Made by a program: the position numbers and the translations under genes | Shown here: positions 7,468 to 14,770 of the stretch, in pieces | How the letters are laid out: every line of letters begins with the position of its first letter | Position numbering within the stretch: position 1 is the first letter of the stretch | The notes under the pieces: generated by a model | Databases searched by the model: none | What the model was told of the DNA's origin: nothing | What the model saw: the letters and a program-made list of their open reading frames with translations, nothing else | Source: Methylotenera_A sp031399315 | Lineage (GTDB): Bacteria > Pseudomonadota > Gammaproteobacteria > Burkholderiales > Methylophilaceae | Assembly (NCBI GenBank): GCA_031399315.1 | Contig: JANNOS010000012.1 | Span: 1 to 14,770, forward strand | DNA length: 14,770 nt | Direction of reading: 5' to 3'

Positions 7468-10400
7468 TCAATCAATAATTAACTTATTCTGAGCAATTAA
7501 ATTAGCCAGTAAATCAGTTTCATTTGTTCCACTAAGCAAATTAACGCCAGCTAACGTAATATGTTGATTTTCTGCCGCTGATGAATAATTACCACCTGCA
7601 AAACCACCAGTATTGCTGATTCTAATTTCTGTATTGGTTACACCTGCAGTGACGCTAGTAGTGATATCTAGATAATTTAGTATATTTCCACTAGATTCAC
7701 CAACTAATAAGTCGCGCAAATCTAACTTATCATCGGTTGAGCTAAAGTCAGTAATTCTATCTATTCTAGGCGCTCCATTAGTGCCTTTATCGACGAGATT
7801 CCAGACAAAAGTATCAACACCAAGCCCACCAGTTAGAATATCATTACCAGCGCCACCAGTAATTTCATCGTCACCAGCGCCGCCTATGATGGTGTTAGCA
7901 TTAGCATTGCCAATAAGTTCATTATTCCCATCATCACCTGTCGCATTTAATGCTGCACCTAGTATTGTTAGGTTTTCAATACCATCAAATTGTACAGATC
8001 TTAAGTCCGCAGAGAATGTGGTGTTAACTGTGTCATTGCCAAAGTTTAGGGCAATGCTATCTTCGACAATAACATCACCCCCTGCACCAACAGGTTTAAT
8101 CACATCTACAAAGTAAGTGTCATTTCCAGTGCCACCATTGAGAATATCAGCACCAGCTTTACCATCAAGGATATCGTTACCAGCATCACCAGTAAGTGTG
8201 TTGTTAGCAGCGTTGCCAATAAGAAAATTGTTTTTATTATTGCCTGTAAGGTCTAGTTTGGTCGCTCCAGTAAGACTAGAGTCTAGGTTTTCGATACTGC
8301 TTAAATCATTAATACCAAGGTTGCTCGTAAGTGAAATTAATGTTGCATTGGTAGATGCAACAGTGCCACGGAGTTTGAGTGTATCGACATCTTGGAACGA
8401 GCCATTGAATTCATTGAAACTATCTTGCAAATCAACTGTGATATTTGCTCCAACACCAGAAGCTATAATGTCCACAACATATGTGTCATCTCCAACATTT
8501 CCTTCCAGCGTATCATTGCCTAACCCTCCATCAAGTATGTCGTTGCCATTGCCCCCTATAAGCTGATCATTACCCGCTTCGCCAAAGAGAGTGTCATTGC
8601 CTTCCCTGCCACTAAGGATATCATTGCCTGCACCACCATTAAAGATGTTGTCTGAATTACTACCAGTGATTTGATTGTCAGAGCTATTACCTACAAAGTT
8701 AAGCAAGGTATAGTTTGTGTTAGCAGCAAATAAATTTTCTACTCCAGCGCTTAAAGTAATGGTGCTGGCCTTAAAAAGGCTAAATGATTCGTTGCTGAGA
8801 ATAATCGTGTCAGTGCCAATATCAGCACCAGATTCAATAATAGTATCTTCAAGAGAAACACTCGCTGATACTGTGCCACTACCTGTGAGTTTTAAATTAA
8901 CATAGTATGTGTCACTACCTGCACCGCCTATTAGTGTGTCAGCGCCTGCCTCACCTTGAATATCATTGTTACCAGAATTGCCTGTTATTATGTTAGCAAG
9001 GTTATTGCCTATCGCGTTGTTACCTATACCACTGAGGGTGAGGTTTTCTACGTTAGTGCCATTTCTTAAGTCAAAACTTACAGAAGATTTAATGAGGTCG
9101 ATACCTTCATTGGCACTTTCTAGTATGGTGTCATTGTCGTTATCAACAATGTAAGTATCATTACCTTTGCCGCCATGCATGTCATCAGCACCAGCACCGC
9201 CATCTAAGATATTTGCGCCATCGTTACCAATTAATACGTTATCACCTTCGTCACCAGTTGCGTTTAATGCAGCAGTACCCAATAGGGTTAGGTTTTCAAT
9301 GCCTACAAATTGGCTAGATTTTAAATCGGCTGAGAAAATTGTCTTGACCGTATCAGTACCGCTGCTATCAGTAATGACATCGCCACCAGTACCTGTAGTT
9401 GGTTTAATCACATCGACAAAATAGGTGTCATCACCAGCGCCACCATTTAGAACGTCAGCACCAGCTCTACCATCAAGGATATCGTTGCCTACATCACCTG
9501 TAATGATGTTGGCAGCCGCGTTGCCCACTAAGTTATTGTCACCATTGTCACCAGTTAGATTTATTTTTGCTGCGCCAGTCAAACTTACATCTAAGCCTTC
9601 AACATTAGCAATGTAAGTGCCAGCAAAAAGTTCTAATGGGCTGGTGTTGCTGAAGGTGCCACGGATTTTAAGCGTGTCACTACCCTCGCCAACACCTTCA
9701 CCCTCAAAGACGGTATCTTGCAGGTTAAAAAGACTAAAATTGCCAGATTGGTTAATATAAGTGGTTTGAGTAAACGATGAAGTTAGATCAACTATATAGG
9801 TGTCATTTCCTGTGCTGCCGCGTAAGCTGTCTATACCTGCGCCACCATCCAAGACATTATTAGAATTGTTGCCAACAATATCATTGGCTAACGTGTTGCC
9901 CGTTAAGTTAATCAATAAATCATTTGCGAATTGTGCGCTTATGTTTTCTAGATTAGCCGCAAGCGTAAAGTTTGTATAGGTGCTAAATTCACTGGCTAAA
10001 AGTGCGTTATTGTTCGCCCCGCCATAACGGTTATACAAGCGCAGCGTATCGTTTGTGCCTTCTGTCGCTCCAGCAAGTTCAGTCACGGTGTCTTGTAAGG
10101 CGAGTGTTGCGGTTGTACCTGTACCCACTTTAATCAAATCAACATCATAGGTGTCACCACTTTTACCGCCAATTAAAATATCTTTACCACCTAGACCGTC
10201 TAAAAAATTAACACCTAAGCTACCAATAATCGTATTGCTTAACGCGTTGCCAGTACCACTTTGATTAGCAGTGCCATTGCCCGCGGTGTCAAGAAGGGTT
10301 AAATTTTCGACGTTGTCGCTTAAGGTGTAGCTAAGATATGCTTTGACGGTGTCCTTACCTTCGTTGAAACTCTCTTCTACCACGTCACCAGCATCTGAGA

Positions 10401-12627
10401 CAATATAAGTATCGTCACCTTTACCGCCGCGCATGGTATCGTCAGCCCCTTTGCCGTCTAGCACGTTGAAGCCATCGTTACCAACTAGTGTGTTGATAGC
10501 GGAATTACCAGTTACATTTACTCCACCAGTGCCGATTAAAGTTGCATCATATACTTGTGCTTGCCCATTATTAAACTGCAAAGAATTTAAATCAATTCCA
10601 AGCTTGCTCTGTACTTTATTAAAGCCAAAATTGTCTAAAATGACATCCGTTGCGCTATCCACCACATAAGTGTCATCACCATCACCACCATCCATGGTAT
10701 CTGCACCAATACCACCATCTAAAGTGTCGTTACCAAACCCACCCGTGAGCGTGTTGTTTGCAGCATTCCCGGTGAGGAAATTATTTTCATTATTACCGGT
10801 AAGGTTAAGCCTAGTTGTTCCAGTGAGGCTGATATCTAAGTTTTCAATATTGGCTAACGCACCAGTGAGTGCAATATTATGTGCTGCAGTAGCCGCTGGA
10901 ATTGTCACAGTACCACGTAGTTTAAGTGTGTCGATGCCTTCGCCGTTGTTTTCAGTAATATCATCTTGTAACTGTGCACCTGTCACCACAACAGGTGCAG
11001 GCGGTGTGCCTGTTGTTATGGAGCTGATATCTACCAAGTAAGTATCGTTGCCATCCCGACCAATAAGAGTGTCCCTTTTTCCATCGTTTAGGCCACCATC
11101 TAGGATATTGTCTGCATCATTACCAGTAATGGTATTGGCTAGTATATTGCCTGTGATATTCAGTTTGATATTGCCAGTTTGGCTGGCATCGAAGTTTTCG
11201 ATATTGGCATTCACGTTTAGCGAGGTGGCATTGGTGATATTGCTGGTATCTATCGGTGCACCTGCATTACCAGTTAAATTGGTTAAAATAATTGTATCAA
11301 TACCTTCAACCGCACTGTTGAGCGGATTGGCAAGCTCACTCACTGTATCTTGCAGCGCTACCGTGCTGGTAGCCAGTGCGCTAACGCGCACTAAGTCAAT
11401 ATTGTAGGTGTCGTTGCTTTTGCCGCCAGTGAGCTTGTCAATGCCTGCTCCACCCGTTAAGTTGTCAATGCCATCACCACCATTGAGTGTATCGTTGCCT
11501 TCTTTGCCATCTAGAATGTTGTCGCCAGCATTACCGGTGATGATGTTGTTGAGCGCATTACCCGTACCGTTGATGGTAGCATTGCCACCATTGAGGTCAA
11601 TATTATTTGTGAGAATCAGGTTCTCTACGTTGCTGGTTAAGGTGTAATTGAGTGCACTAGATTTAACCGTATCAGTGCCACCTGTTGCGAGCACTGTGTT
11701 AGTTTCGGTGACCGTATCGTCTGTATCGTCGACGATGTAAGTATCATTGCCATCACCGCCTTCCATAGTGTCTTCACCTGTGCCACCATCGAGTGTATCG
11801 GCGCCCAAGCCGCCACTGAGAGTATCGTTACCGCCACCACCGCCTAAAGTGTCATTGCCAGCATACCCATTAATTGTATCGGGTTGCGTATCATTGGCAA
11901 TTGCAGTAATGGTGTCGTTACCAGTCAGCCGACTTGCATCTGTCAGGTAGTTATAAAAGGCATCTAAATTGAGGTGAGAGTTAGGTGCGTCAGGGTCAGT
12001 TAAATTATTAAAATCTACCGCGCTTAACGATAGACCGTTCGCAGTGATGCTATGTACCCCATTAATATCTGTGTAAACAAAAGTAAAACTGCTGACTGTG
12101 CCACCAGTAATTTCGTTATCAGCATCTAGTAAAAAGTTACCAGCTAAATTGATTGTGTTGCCATTAAAAGTAAAATTGTATTTGGTTGCACTTCCGCCAA
12201 TAGTGTCGCCAAAACTGTCAACATTAAATCTGCCTTCAATTAACAGATTTGTTAAACCAGCAGTGTAATTAGAAACATATGAAAGTTTATTGTAAAAACC
12301 ACTGAATGTATCGGTATCGTAGTTATAAGTAACACTACCAGTGGTTAGTAATTGTTCAGCGGTATTGTCTGAGTTAATTAATCTAATTGAGGTGTAAGTT
12401 TCAGTTGGTGTGTCAGTTGTAAAGTTATTGCCTAGAACCACTACACTATAATTGGCAGAAGGGCCCGTGAATGTGCCCGTAAGTTGAGTATTTGTAACGG
12501 TTACTGCATTGAAAGAAAGTGTGTCAAATGAGTCATAAACAGTATAGAAATCGGTCAGCGCACTAGCTAAATTACTATCAAGTGTACTAAGATTAATCAG
12601 TTTCCAGTTGCTAAATTGGATATTCAT
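7468..12627 (-). CDS. Large secreted RTX calcium-binding repeat protein, type I secretion substrate
   Basis: This 1719-residue protein is a hemolysin-type (RTX) protein. Residues 1 to about 235 are a beta-rich, N/T/S-rich domain that I do not recognise. Residues about 253-1610 hold thirteen clusters of GGxGxDxLx nonapeptides. Each ends in a DTYxVD-like cap, and most are joined by linkers carrying an (I/V/L)ENL-type motif. Residues about 1611-1719 resemble the type I secretion target domain of the VCA0849 class, with ITDFSSTDDKLDLRDLL near the front and NKLIID at the end. I see no cysteine, only two tryptophans (8 and 1609), a strongly acidic composition and no Sec signal, all typical of export by an ABC transporter-TolC-type machine. 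The repeats should fold on binding calcium outside the cell. No protease, lipase, adenylate-cyclase or pore-forming domain is evident, so a surface, adhesin or matrix role is the default guess. A weak AAGAAAGAAGAA tract precedes the ATG. No exporter gene is in the window. Confidence 0.93.
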   Translation of the reverse strand: MNIQFSNWKLINLSTLDSNLASALTDFYTVYDSFDTLSFNAVTVTNTQLTGTFTGPSANYSVVVLGNNFTTDTPTETYTSIRLINSDNTAEQLLTTGSVTYNYDTDTFSGFYNKLSYVSNYTAGLTNLLIEGRFNVDSFGDTIGGSATKYNFTFNGNTINLAGNFLLDADNEITGGTVSSFTFVYTDINGVHSITANGLSLSAVDFNNLTDPDAPNSHLNLDAFYNYLTDASRLTGNDTITAIANDTQPDTINGYAGNDTLGGGGGNDTLSGGLGADTLDGGTGEDTMEGGDGNDTYIVDDTDDTVTETNTVLATGGTDTVKSSALNYTLTSNVENLILTNNIDLNGGNATINGTGNALNNIITGNAGDNILDGKEGNDTLNGGDGIDNLTGGAGIDKLTGGKSNDTYNIDLVRVSALATSTVALQDTVSELANPLNSAVEGIDTIILTNLTGNAGAPIDTSNITNATSLNVNANIENFDASQTGNIKLNITGNILANTITGNDADNILDGGLNDGKRDTLIGRDGNDTYLVDISSITTGTPPAPVVVTGAQLQDDITENNGEGIDTLKLRGTVTIPAATAAHNIALTGALANIENLDISLTGTTRLNLTGNNENNFLTGNAANNTLTGGFGNDTLDGGIGADTMDGGDGDDTYVVDSATDVILDNFGFNKVQSKLGIDLNSLQFNNGQAQVYDATLIGTGGVNVTGNSAINTLVGNDGFNVLDGKGADDTMRGGKGDDTYIVSDAGDVVEESFNEGKDTVKAYLSYTLSDNVENLTLLDTAGNGTANQSGTGNALSNTIIGSLGVNFLDGLGGKDILIGGKSGDTYDVDLIKVGTGTTATLALQDTVTELAGATEGTNDTLRLYNRYGGANNNALLASEFSTYTNFTLAANLENISAQFANDLLINLTGNTLANDIVGNNSNNVLDGGAGIDSLRGSTGNDTYIVDLTSSFTQTTYINQSGNFSLFNLQDTVFEGEGVGEGSDTLKIRGTFSNTSPLELFAGTYIANVEGLDVSLTGAAKINLTGDNGDNNLVGNAAANIITGDVGNDILDGRAGADVLNGGAGDDTYFVDVIKPTTGTGGDVITDSSGTDTVKTIFSADLKSSQFVGIENLTLLGTAALNATGDEGDNVLIGNDGANILDGGAGADDMHGGKGNDTYIVDNDNDTILESANEGIDLIKSSVSFDLRNGTNVENLTLSGIGNNAIGNNLANIITGNSGNNDIQGEAGADTLIGGAGSDTYYVNLKLTGSGTVSASVSLEDTIIESGADIGTDTIILSNESFSLFKASTITLSAGVENLFAANTNYTLLNFVGNSSDNQITGSNSDNIFNGGAGNDILSGREGNDTLFGEAGNDQLIGGNGNDILDGGLGNDTLEGNVGDDTYVVDIIASGVGANITVDLQDSFNEFNGSFQDVDTLKLRGTVASTNATLISLTSNLGINDLSSIENLDSSLTGATKLDLTGNNKNNFLIGNAANNTLTGDAGNDILDGKAGADILNGGTGNDTYFVDVIKPVGAGGDVIVEDSIALNFGNDTVNTTFSADLRSVQFDGIENLTILGAALNATGDDGNNELIGNANANTIIGGAGDDEITGGAGNDILTGGLGVDTFVWNLVDKGTNGAPRIDRITDFSSTDDKLDLRDLLVGESSGNILNYLDITTSVTAGVTNTEIRISNTGGFAGGNYSSAAENQHITLAGVNLLSGTNETDLLANLIAQNKLIID
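7471..7797 (-). other. C-terminal type I secretion target domain of the RTX protein
   Basis: Residues 1611-1719. The order of motifs is as in the VCA0849-type C-terminal target domain: D-x-I-x-D-F, then KLDLRDLL (1634-1641), an ILNYLDITTS strand, alternating beta residues, an ITLAGVNLL strand, and a final LLANLIAQNKLIID. The uncleaved signal read by the ABC exporter is expected in this region. The assignment is from remembered family pattern. Confidence 0.8.
7798..9141 (-). repeat. RTX super-repeat copy 3
   Basis: Residues 1163-1610, four modules in the same order as copies 1 and 2. ENL-type motifs start at residues 1193, 1296, 1445 and 1550. Its second module carries the longest nonapeptide cluster in the protein (about 1311-1387, at least seven units) and accounts for most of the extra length of this copy. 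Its third and fourth modules closely match copy 2, including the shared DTYFVDVIKP segment (1503-1512 against 1067-1076). Confidence 0.8.
9142..10398 (-). repeat. RTX super-repeat copy 2
   Basis: Residues 744-1162, 419 residues and the shortest copy. ENL-type motifs start at 773, 893, 1009 and 1110. The modules appear in the same order as in copies 1 and 3. The first module ends DTYDVDLIKV, where copy 1 has DTYNIDLVRV. The second begins with LALQDTVTELA, where copy 1 has VALQDTVSELA, which confirms the register. Confidence 0.8.
10399..11730 (-). repeat. RTX super-repeat copy 1
   Basis: Residues 300-743, 444 residues. ENL-type motifs start at 334, 476 and 594. The fourth module (about 658-743) lacks the motif and has a degenerate linker reading QVYDATLIGTG in its place. 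The first module has roughly two extra nonapeptides compared with copies 2 and 3. The second module has a nonapeptide interrupted by LNDGKRD near 513-519. Confidence 0.8.
11731..11871 (-). repeat. First RTX nonapeptide cluster, before the super-repeats
   Basis: Residues 253-299 hold about five consecutive consensus nonapeptides (for example LSGGLGADT and LDGGTGEDT) and end in the cap NDTYIVD. It is the cleanest cluster in the protein and stands outside the threefold super-repeat, joining the N-terminal domain to the repeat region. Confidence 0.85.
11923..12627 (-). other. Unassigned N-terminal domain of the RTX protein
   Basis: Residues 1-235. There is no Sec signal and no RTX repeat. The sequence alternates hydrophobic and polar residues in beta-strand fashion and is rich in N, T and S. 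Two glycine-led stretches with a similar feel (about 95-135 and 150-205, the latter with EITGGTVSSFTFVYTD) suggest a beta-sandwich or an internally repeated fold. I do not recognise the family. It is the most likely place for a specific binding function. Confidence 0.5.
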
Positions 12628-12972
12628 TCTAGTTATTCTTCTTTCTTAATTTTAATTTTGTTAGAAAGTATACTAAATCAAGTTTGCTAGCAATAGTCCG
12701 CGAAGGCCTTTCTACTAACTAACCTTAAACATCTAAACTTAAGCATAGCTTTGTCATTAATGCTTACTGGGCTTGAACGCGAAAATACAGGTAAAGTTAA
12801 CAACGTGCAATAGTTTGGCTAAATAAATATAATATCATGCGTGTATATAGTTAAATGAGATAAAGAGTATAAGCTGAGTGTTAAAGCAATTAATTAAAGT
12901 TGTTGATAATTAGGATATATGTTTAATTTCAAATAGTTAAGTTCATTTGGCTGTGATAAACATCGCTCTTTA
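12628..12972. other. AT-rich intergenic region upstream of the RTX gene
   Basis: 345 bp between the RecB-like gene and the RTX gene, both on the minus strand. I see no gene or RNA and no GC-rich terminator hairpin for the RecB-like gene. It contains the RTX promoter candidate, a perfect 10-bp palindrome TTGCTAGCAA at 12684-12693, and an inverted repeat TAAGCAT / ATGCTTA (12740-12746 and 12760-12766) with a 13-bp spacer. The remainder is AT-rich without recognisable structure. Confidence 0.6.
12667..12689 (-). promoter_or_regulatory. Candidate promoter of the RTX gene
   Basis: On the minus strand TATACT (12667-12672) is one base from the -10 consensus. TTGCTA lies upstream at 12688-12693 with a short 15-bp spacer and matches the -35 consensus at four bases. 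Transcription would begin about 33 nt before the ATG. The palindrome TTGCTAGCAA overlaps the proposed -35, so a dimeric regulator could sit there; that part is speculation. Confidence 0.3.
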
Positions 12973-14770
12973 TTAATTTTCAATCAAGATGCCTATGCGT
13001 AAGAAAAACACCGCCGTTTTAATGGTTAAGTTTTCGTTTTTAAACAGGTTGGCATAGCGTTCTAGTTGCGGTTTGTGGCTTAGCGCGGCGACGTTTGCAT
13101 TGGCTTTTGTGATTTCTAAGCCTAGTTTAAAATCAATAATCCAGCGTTCATTATTCTCAATAAAAGTTAGATCAATCCGCTGTTCTTGCGGCTGATTATT
13201 TTCATCCATTATCGTGATGCTGAGTTCTGTTTGAGCCGATTCCCTGGTTGCTAATAACCATGTGCCATCGGCGCTGGAGATGCTTTGTTTAAGTGCCTGC
13301 GCGATGAGGGGCACTTGTTTTTCGACTTCTATGTTTGCATGCCCACGTTGTGTAAACCAAAATTGCATGCCCTGGGAGCAAGTATCTATGCGGCTTGCAG
13401 GCCATTGTTTTAAGCCTTCTTTTGTAATCATTTCCATATAAAGATGCGCAAGACTACCGCAATCGGCAGAGAGATTTAAAATGGAATCACTATCTGCAGT
13501 GTGATTGCCTGCTTGTCTTTTATGCGCCTTTTCCACTTTATCCAATTGTAGAATTGCGGGTATTTGCAAGTGTTGTAGGCGGATTAACCGCGGCGTAAAG
13601 TTGGCAATATCGTTTTGTAATTGTTTGTCGATGGTGGGGACATCGCATGTTTCAAAACTAGCACCGATTGCTGGCCATAATGCATCTAAATAGGTATTTT
13701 TGGTGGGGTTAATTTCACCTTTGGCATTTTGATTCGCAATACCAACCAAGTGCAGCGCACGCTCAGCACGTGTCGCCGCTACATATAGCACGCGCACGGC
13801 CTCATTTGCCTCGCGCTCAGCTTCCAGCGTTTCAAGGTAATCGTAAGCAGAAACTTTTGTTTTGTCGCGCGTGGTATTTGAAATAAAGCCTTTTGGGATG
13901 TAAGGCGCGGCTAATAATTCGGCGTTGCCGTCCACCATCACTTCCTCCCAAAGCATTAGAGGCTTGTTATCGTTGTTGCCGCCCTTTGCAGCGCCCAAGC
14001 CAGGTAAAATCACCGTATCAAATTCTAAACCTTTGGATTTGTGAATGGTCATCATCTGTACGCTTTCGCCTTGTGTATCGGGCGTGGCGAAAAGTTTAGT
14101 AATTTCAACAACCATGCGCTCTGGGGCAAACTCATTGTTGCGATCTAGTGCGTCTAAGCAGCTAAAAAATGCTTGCACGTCTGTAATGTCGGCTTGTTCC
14201 CACAGGCAAGCACTGCCGTTTAGCATCAGCCAAATACCACGCACCCAACGGCTAACTGGCATGCGGCCTTGGGTGGTGAAGGCCTCTTCTAAAATGCTAC
14301 GTACGTGCCGCAAACGCGCTTGCCCATCTGCAGATAAGTGATTCAGCAAGCTCTCATTTTGCATCAGCGACCAAATAGTACTGTGCTGATCTTGATGCGC
14401 AAGCTGATATAAATCGGCCAAGCTAAGCCCGCACCAAGGCGCGCGTAAAATTGCCAGCCAATGCACGCGGTCCGCGCGGTGGTGTAGCGCATGTGTAAGA
14501 CTCAATAAATCTTGTACTACTTGCCTATCTTCAAGCGCCTCAATTTCGACTGCTTGAAACGCAATGTCTTTGTAATCACGTCTTAACTTACTCACGAGTG
14601 CGCTTAAGTGTTTTTTTGAGCGCACTAAAATCGCGATATTATGTTTTGGAGAGTTTGTTTGCGCGGCTTGTGTGGCTTGAATAATGCGGATGATGGCTTC
14701 CGCTTCACGCTGTTTGGCAAGTTCGCTCGACTCTTCTGCAGGACTGACAATCGGGTGAATATGAATTCCC
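12973..14770 (-). CDS. RecB/AddA-type UvrD helicase with C-terminal PD-(D/E)XK nuclease, 5' part missing
   Basis: The frame is open from the window edge to TAA at 12973-12975, about 598 codons, so the N-terminal helicase half with Walker A is outside. A GTG at 14623-14625 is an internal valine in the motif AILVRSKKHL, not the start. Numbered from that valine, the UvrD C-terminal helicase region shows VEIEALEDRQVVQDLL (26-41), LRAPWCGLSLADLY (60-73), MTIHKSKGLEFD (192-203) and LYVAATRAERALHLVG (280-295). The nuclease domain shows His394 in SLAHLY, Asp485 in RIDLTF, Asp498 and Lys500 in DFK, then a QLERY motif at 520-524. The 13-residue Asp-Asp spacing equals that of RecB Asp1067 and Asp1080, and Lys follows two residues later in both. 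The nuclease therefore looks active. Such proteins process double-strand breaks with an AddB/RecC-like partner, which would be expected upstream. Confidence 0.88.
   Translation of the reverse strand, partial: GIHIHPIVSPAEESSELAKQREAEAIIRIIQATQAAQTNSPKHNIAILVRSKKHLSALVSKLRRDYKDIAFQAVEIEALEDRQVVQDLLSLTHALHHRADRVHWLAILRAPWCGLSLADLYQLAHQDQHSTIWSLMQNESLLNHLSADGQARLRHVRSILEEAFTTQGRMPVSRWVRGIWLMLNGSACLWEQADITDVQAFFSCLDALDRNNEFAPERMVVEITKLFATPDTQGESVQMMTIHKSKGLEFDTVILPGLGAAKGGNNDNKPLMLWEEVMVDGNAELLAAPYIPKGFISNTTRDKTKVSAYDYLETLEAEREANEAVRVLYVAATRAERALHLVGIANQNAKGEINPTKNTYLDALWPAIGASFETCDVPTIDKQLQNDIANFTPRLIRLQHLQIPAILQLDKVEKAHKRQAGNHTADSDSILNLSADCGSLAHLYMEMITKEGLKQWPASRIDTCSQGMQFWFTQRGHANIEVEKQVPLIAQALKQSISSADGTWLLATRESAQTELSITIMDENNQPQEQRIDLTFIENNERWIIDFKLGLEITKANANVAALSHKPQLERYANLFKNENLTIKTAVFFLRIGILIEN

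Noticed and set aside
7471..11871. The repeated 27-bp and longer units considered as a CRISPR array or satellite.
   Set aside because: The repeats vary at the DNA level, stay in one open reading frame for 5.2 kb and encode RTX nonapeptides, so they are protein-coding repeats.
7781..11950. Many plus-strand open frames of 60-149 codons opposite the RTX gene, rich in S, P, L and A, some resembling one another.
   Set aside because: They are antisense shadows of the repetitive RTX coding sequence. Their mutual similarity follows from the GGxGxD repeats read backwards, and none has a ribosome-binding site or domain.
12828..12833. Perfect plus-strand TATAAT in the gap upstream of the RTX gene.
   Set aside because: There is no matching -35 and no plus-strand gene downstream; such hexamers are expected by chance in AT-rich DNA.
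14045..14341. 98-codon plus-strand open frame opposite the RecB-like gene.
   Set aside because: The minus-strand frame carries conserved UvrD motifs throughout this stretch; the plus frame has no recognisable protein character.
14623..14625. GTG as the start of the RecB-like protein.
   Set aside because: The frame stays open to the window edge, and the residues before it (ending NIAILV) belong to a conserved helicase motif.

Overview
The window reads as ordinary chromosome of a Gram-negative proteobacterium. The housekeeping proteins (RarA end, SerS, RpiA, MltF, Mfd) look beta-/gamma-proteobacterial, and the moderate-to-low GC suggests a low-GC betaproteobacterium such as a Methylophilaceae member. 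That placement is an inference from how the proteins look, not from a search. No rRNA, tRNA, CRISPR array, insertion sequence or phage gene was seen.

Layout. (1) 1-1674, plus strand: the 3' end of rarA followed 9 bp later by serS, a likely operon. (2) 1713-3883, minus strand: rpiA then mltF, 23 bp apart and convergent with serS. Both start with TTG behind a good ribosome-binding site. (3) 3884-4001: a short divergent promoter region between rpiA and mfd. (4) 4002-7415, plus strand: complete mfd, ended by a strong hairpin that also works in the opposite direction. (5) 7468-12627, minus strand: one very large gene for a 1719-residue, cysteine-free, calcium-binding RTX protein with a type I secretion C-terminus. 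(6) 12628-12972: an AT-rich gap that probably carries the RTX promoter. (7) 12973-14770, minus strand: the C-terminal part of a RecB/AddA-type UvrD helicase-nuclease whose 5' end lies outside the window.

The housekeeping genes serve DNA repair and recombination (rarA, mfd, the RecB-like gene), translation (serS), carbon metabolism (rpiA) and cell-wall turnover (mltF). The accessory element is the RTX gene. Its most interesting property is hierarchical internal order. Thirteen clusters of calcium-binding nonapeptides are separated by linkers, and the last twelve clusters fall into three tandem copies of a four-module super-repeat of about 420-450 residues. A beta-rich N-terminal domain of unknown function precedes them and a secretion-signal domain follows. 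No type I exporter gene lies in the window, so the exporter must be elsewhere.
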